A program made the translations under genes and the position numbers. Shown here piece after piece: positions 61,652 through 64,000 of a DNA stretch of 64,000 bases. Every line of letters begins with the position of its first letter. Within the stretch, counting starts at the first letter, position 1. The DNA comes from Cognatiyoonia koreensis (GTDB lineage: Bacteria; Pseudomonadota; Alphaproteobacteria; Rhodobacterales; Rhodobacteraceae), in the NCBI RefSeq assembly GCF_900109295.1, contig NZ_FOIZ01000001.1, forward strand, positions 372,001-436,000. The letters run 5' to 3'. The notes below the pieces were generated by a model. The model was given only the letters and a program-made list of their open reading frames with translations, did not search any database and had not been told where the DNA came from.

Positions 61652-62023
61652 ATGTCCGGGGACCTGATCACAAAAGTTGCAGACGAGATGCGTACGCTGT
61701 TCGAACAACGCCTGCGTATCAAGGGGCGATCGTTGGAGCAGCAGGTTCACAAGGCTGGCCGTGCCTTGCCTAGGAAAGTACGCAGTGATGCACGATCCGT
61801 CGTCGATGCGCTTGCCGTGCAGGGCAATCCGAAACTTGCGCGGATGGTCGATGAGAAACGTATCGCGCAATCGGGGCGCAATGTTGTCGCGTACTTGAAG
61901 ACCATCGACCCCCAGGATCGGTTGAAAGGGCAGGTGCTGAGCTGGCTTGGGGCTGTCTCGGCCTTTGGCATTATCCTGTTTGTAGTTCTGGTGTGGGTTG
62001 CTGTGAAACGGGGTCTTGTCTAA
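61652..62023 (+). CDS. Hypothetical protein with C-terminal transmembrane helix
   Basis: The 123-residue protein is basic and helical (FEQRLRIKGRSLEQQVHKAGRALPRKVRSDARSVVDAL), ending with one membrane helix (VLSWLGAVSAFGIILFVVLVWVAVKRG) that makes it tail-anchored. The family is not recognised. Its last 53 bp overlap the 3' end of the opposite DUF817 gene, an unusually long convergent overlap. Confidence 0.6.
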   Translation: MSGDLITKVADEMRTLFEQRLRIKGRSLEQQVHKAGRALPRKVRSDARSVVDALAVQGNPKLARMVDEKRIAQSGRNVVAYLKTIDPQDRLKGQVLSWLGAVSAFGIILFVVLVWVAVKRGLV

Positions 62024-62834
62024 GCGCGGTCCGAAAGACCAATGTTACCGTTGCAAAGCTGACGTAAAGCAACAGGTACCACGACCCCATCTTCGCGATG
62101 TTCACCATTTCCAGCATGTTCTGGCCTGCATAGATCCAGGTGCCCGTTGACGTGCCGATGTTTTCGGCAATCCAGAGACAGACAGAAGACAGGAATGCGG
62201 CCAGCGGCAGGGGCATCCAGTACCAGTTTTCTCCGATGCGGAACCAGATTTTCGTGCGGGCATAAAGCACCAGCGTCAGCACAAACAGGACATAGCGTGT
62301 ATCAAAGATGAAATGATGCGCGAAGAAATTGACATAGATCGCAACGGCCAGTGCGATATGTGCCCAAAAGGGTGGAAAGGGCGCGAAGGTCATATCGAAA
62401 AGGCGGATCACCCGCGCCATGAATGATCCGACAGCGGCATACATGAACCCGGAAAACAACGGCACGCCCATGACTTTCAGGATGCCCGGTTCAGGATAGG
62501 CCCATGATCCTGCGTTGACCTTGAAAAGTTCCATCGCGGTTCCGGTCACGTGAAACAGCAGGATGACTTTCGCTTCGTCCCAGGTTTCCAGCTTGAAGAA
62601 CAGCATCCCGATCTGGATGCTGATCGCGATTATGACAAGCGCGTCATAGCGGGCAAGCGGCCAATCCTGCTGCCAGATCGCCTTGGTACCAATGATTGCG
62701 ATCAGCAGCAGGATGGCGAAAAGACAGGCCCAAGCCTGCTTGAGGATGAACATTACCAACTCTGCCAAGGGGACGGGGAGATGGCGGCGGGTGATGTCGC
62801 CAAGATGGCGTTCAAGGGCTTGGGTCTGTCTCAT
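61971..62834 (-). CDS. DUF817 family membrane protein
   Basis: The 287-residue protein has about eight hydrophobic helices and the DUF817 pattern: ELVMFILKQAWACLFAILLLIAI, FKLETWDEAKVILLFHVTGTAMELFKVNAGSWAYPE, FSGFMYAAVGSFMAR and FFAHHFIFDTRYVL. Function unknown; the family is mainly proteobacterial. The start at 62834 (MRQTQALERHLGD) was chosen over an in-frame codon upstream. Confidence 0.85.
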   Translation of the reverse strand: MRQTQALERHLGDITRRHLPVPLAELVMFILKQAWACLFAILLLIAIIGTKAIWQQDWPLARYDALVIIAISIQIGMLFFKLETWDEAKVILLFHVTGTAMELFKVNAGSWAYPEPGILKVMGVPLFSGFMYAAVGSFMARVIRLFDMTFAPFPPFWAHIALAVAIYVNFFAHHFIFDTRYVLFVLTLVLYARTKIWFRIGENWYWMPLPLAAFLSSVCLWIAENIGTSTGTWIYAGQNMLEMVNIAKMGSWYLLLYVSFATVTLVFRTALRQDPVSQQPTPELQTG

Positions 62835-62923
62835 GCCCGTTTTTTTAGCGGGCAGGCCGTGCAGCACAGGTGCGATGCTTGTGCAGGGAATGTGCAGCGC
62901 GTTCACGCTGCACACAGGTGCGG

Positions 62924-63388
62924 TCAGTTGTTGCGCCAGTCCAGTTGCAACAGGCCACCATCAAACGGTGCCATCGCATAGACGAAAGGCCGGTCCGCCT
63001 GCGCTGGTTGCGGGAAGACCCCAAGCAGTTCGATCAACGTGAAATTCACGCGTGCGTTGGCCGGGAAATTGGCGCAGCTTTGTCCACCGGGCTGGGTCGC
63101 CATCGGGTTGATGCCCGGCGAATCGTGGGCAAGGGTGACAGGTGTCGTTCCGTTGTTGCGAAAGCAAAGACGTGACAGTCCGGCACGGCCCACGCCGGGT
63201 TGGAACGATTGTGCAAAACGTCCGACATTCTGACCTGCGCGTGTGAAATTCACCGTCTGCGCAAAGCGATCGGTATTGCCGCTATTTCCGCCGCCGCCGG
63301 GCGGGGGATCGCTGACGCTGACTTCGATGCAGGCCGCAAGCGACAGCGCCGCGCAAACGGTTGCGATGGATTGGATGGGTTTGAACAT
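62924..63388 (-). CDS. Beta-rich lipoprotein of unknown function
   Basis: The 154-residue protein has lipobox LAAC in IATVCAALSLAACIEVSVSD, then a Pro/Gly/Asn-rich linker. A domain with paired cysteines follows (LSRLCFRNNGTTPVTLAHD and GGQSCANFPANARVNFTL), ending with FDGGLLQLDWRNN. The fold may be a small jelly-roll or immunoglobulin-like unit; no family recognised. Start at 63388. Confidence 0.6.
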   Translation of the reverse strand: MFKPIQSIATVCAALSLAACIEVSVSDPPPGGGGNSGNTDRFAQTVNFTRAGQNVGRFAQSFQPGVGRAGLSRLCFRNNGTTPVTLAHDSPGINPMATQPGGQSCANFPANARVNFTLIELLGVFPQPAQADRPFVYAMAPFDGGLLQLDWRNN

Positions 63389-63440
63389 CGGGTCTTCTCC
63401 ATAGATTGTCTGGAGTGACCCTAGCGACACCGTTCTGCAT

Positions 63441-63477
63441 CCGGGCGGTGCCGTATCAAATACGACAGACCGCCCGG
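63441..63477 (-). terminator. Long nested hairpin after the DUF533 gene
   Basis: CCGGGCGGT (63441-63449) pairs with ACCGCCCGG (63469-63477) around an inner CGTAT/ATACG stem with a CAA loop. It begins 14 bp beyond the DUF533 stop on the minus strand and has no T-run. Confidence 0.6.
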
Positions 63478-63490
63478 CGCTGAACGTTAT

Positions 63491-64000
63491 CTAGGTATAA
63501 AGCCGCGGTGCCCCAAGGTTGTCGTGTATTTCATTTGCCGTCTGCGGCTGGATGTTCAGCCCTTGGGCCAGCGCGTGCAGATACTGTGCCTCTGCCTGAT
63601 TGTCGGGCGTGATGGAATTGACGGCCATGGTGTAAACCTGCGTTTCCAGCCCCTGCGGCGTGTCGGACGCCAGTGCCGCCGGATCGACGGGGTCTTGTAG
63701 CATCTGCTGCACGACGGCGACGTTTTCCGGATCGGACTGACGGATCACCGCCATCAACTGTTCTTTTTCGCCCGCGTCGATGTCGCCGTCTGCACGTGCA
63801 GCCTGTGTCATCGCGCGCAGCATGAGTTGGGCGACTTCATCCTCGTCCGGTTCTTGTGCCGGGTTGTCCTGATTGATCAGTGATTCCAGCCCACCTGCGT
63901 TTCCGCCACGTGCAGCACCCAGACCGCCAAGCAGGCCGCCAAGGCCCGCAAGACTGCCAGCACCACCACCGCTGCCACCCGTCAGCTGGCCAAGCAGGCC
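63491..64000 (-). CDS. DUF533 (YebE/TerB-like) protein, N-terminus off the window
   Basis: The visible 169 residues begin with a Gly-rich stretch (GLLGQLTGGSGGGAGS), then LMLRAMTQAARADGDIDAGEKEQLMAVI, the conserved DUF533/TerB helical motif, and end at AQGLNIQPQTANEIHDNLG. The gene is open to the right edge, so the start lies beyond the window. YebE is a membrane-associated protein of unknown role related to the tellurite-resistance TerB fold; no other ter gene is nearby. Confidence 0.85.
   Translation of the reverse strand, partial: GLLGQLTGGSGGGAGSLAGLGGLLGGLGAARGGNAGGLESLINQDNPAQEPDEDEVAQLMLRAMTQAARADGDIDAGEKEQLMAVIRQSDPENVAVVQQMLQDPVDPAALASDTPQGLETQVYTMAVNSITPDNQAEAQYLHALAQGLNIQPQTANEIHDNLGAPRLYT

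Noticed and set aside
1..64000. CRISPR arrays, tRNA or rRNA genes, insertion sequences and integrases
   Set aside because: I looked for regularly spaced repeats, cloverleaf-type sequences and transposase or recombinase motifs and saw none that hold up.

Overview
The window is 64 kb of GC-rich chromosome from an alphaproteobacterium, most likely a marine member of the Rhodobacteraceae (Roseobacter group). The evidence is gene content (a GcrA cell-cycle regulator, MeaB and methylmalonyl-CoA epimerase, DUF1467, CBU_0592-like and EI24 membrane proteins, entericidin-like and other small lipoproteins), alphaproteobacterial codon use, and tightly packed genes with many 1-8 bp start/stop overlaps and several GTG or TTG starts. 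No rRNA, tRNA, CRISPR array, transposase or integrase was found. Genus assignment is inference.

Layout. 0-13.9 kb: truncated lgt diverging from ubiK; a flavin split-barrel protein; an M42 peptidase; a TbpB-like lipoprotein; an iron alcohol dehydrogenase; YbjN; the overlapping set proC, csaA-like tRNA-binding protein and D-2-hydroxyacid dehydrogenase; tdk with a small membrane protein; a putative DNA-binding protein coupled to arsH; a secreted HExxH protein; and the operon lipoprotein - alpha/beta hydrolase - KAS III-like enzyme. 13.9-15.7 kb: an accessory pair, a C5-cytosine methyltransferase followed with no gap by a GIY-YIG nuclease, abutting the 3' end of carB. 15.7-31.5 kb: carB, a lambda-lysozyme-like muramidase, a CAT-family acetyltransferase coupled to cfa, a HAD-like protein without its nucleophile, aspS, a DUF1800/DUF1501 pair, a receiver-domain protein, methylmalonyl-CoA epimerase and membrane or redox genes. 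31.6-45.4 kb: histone-deacetylase-like amidohydrolase, M48 lipoprotein, an acyl-CoA ligase/enoyl-CoA hydratase operon behind a TetR-like palindrome, a second TbpB-like lipoprotein, hemolysin III, dgkA, rimO, gcrA, an ABC-2 permease, an EamA exporter, and argD-GNAT-argF. 45.4-58 kb: phosphate transporter, NUDIX hydrolase, hrpB, rpmB, meaB, a class III-type sirtuin, M50 protease, LMW phosphatase, a methyltransferase and lepA. 58.1-59.3 kb: a conspicuously AT-rich insert with an unrecognised two-part protein, a 45-residue basic protein and several hairpins. 59.5-64 kb: orphan BrnA-like antitoxin, DksA/TraR-like zinc-finger protein, entericidin, an unlisted 27-residue membrane peptide, an esterase, DUF817, a lipoprotein and a truncated DUF533 protein.

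Functionally the window is mostly housekeeping: amino-acid synthesis (proC, argD, argF, carB), translation (aspS, rpmB, lepA, rimO), nucleotide salvage (tdk), lipid metabolism (cfa, KAS III-like, acyl-CoA ligase/hydratase, dgkA) and propionyl/methylmalonyl-CoA metabolism (mce, meaB). The parts that look acquired or least explained are the candidate restriction-modification pair at 14.0-15.7 kb, the AT-rich island at 58.1-59.3 kb and the adjacent orphan antitoxin.
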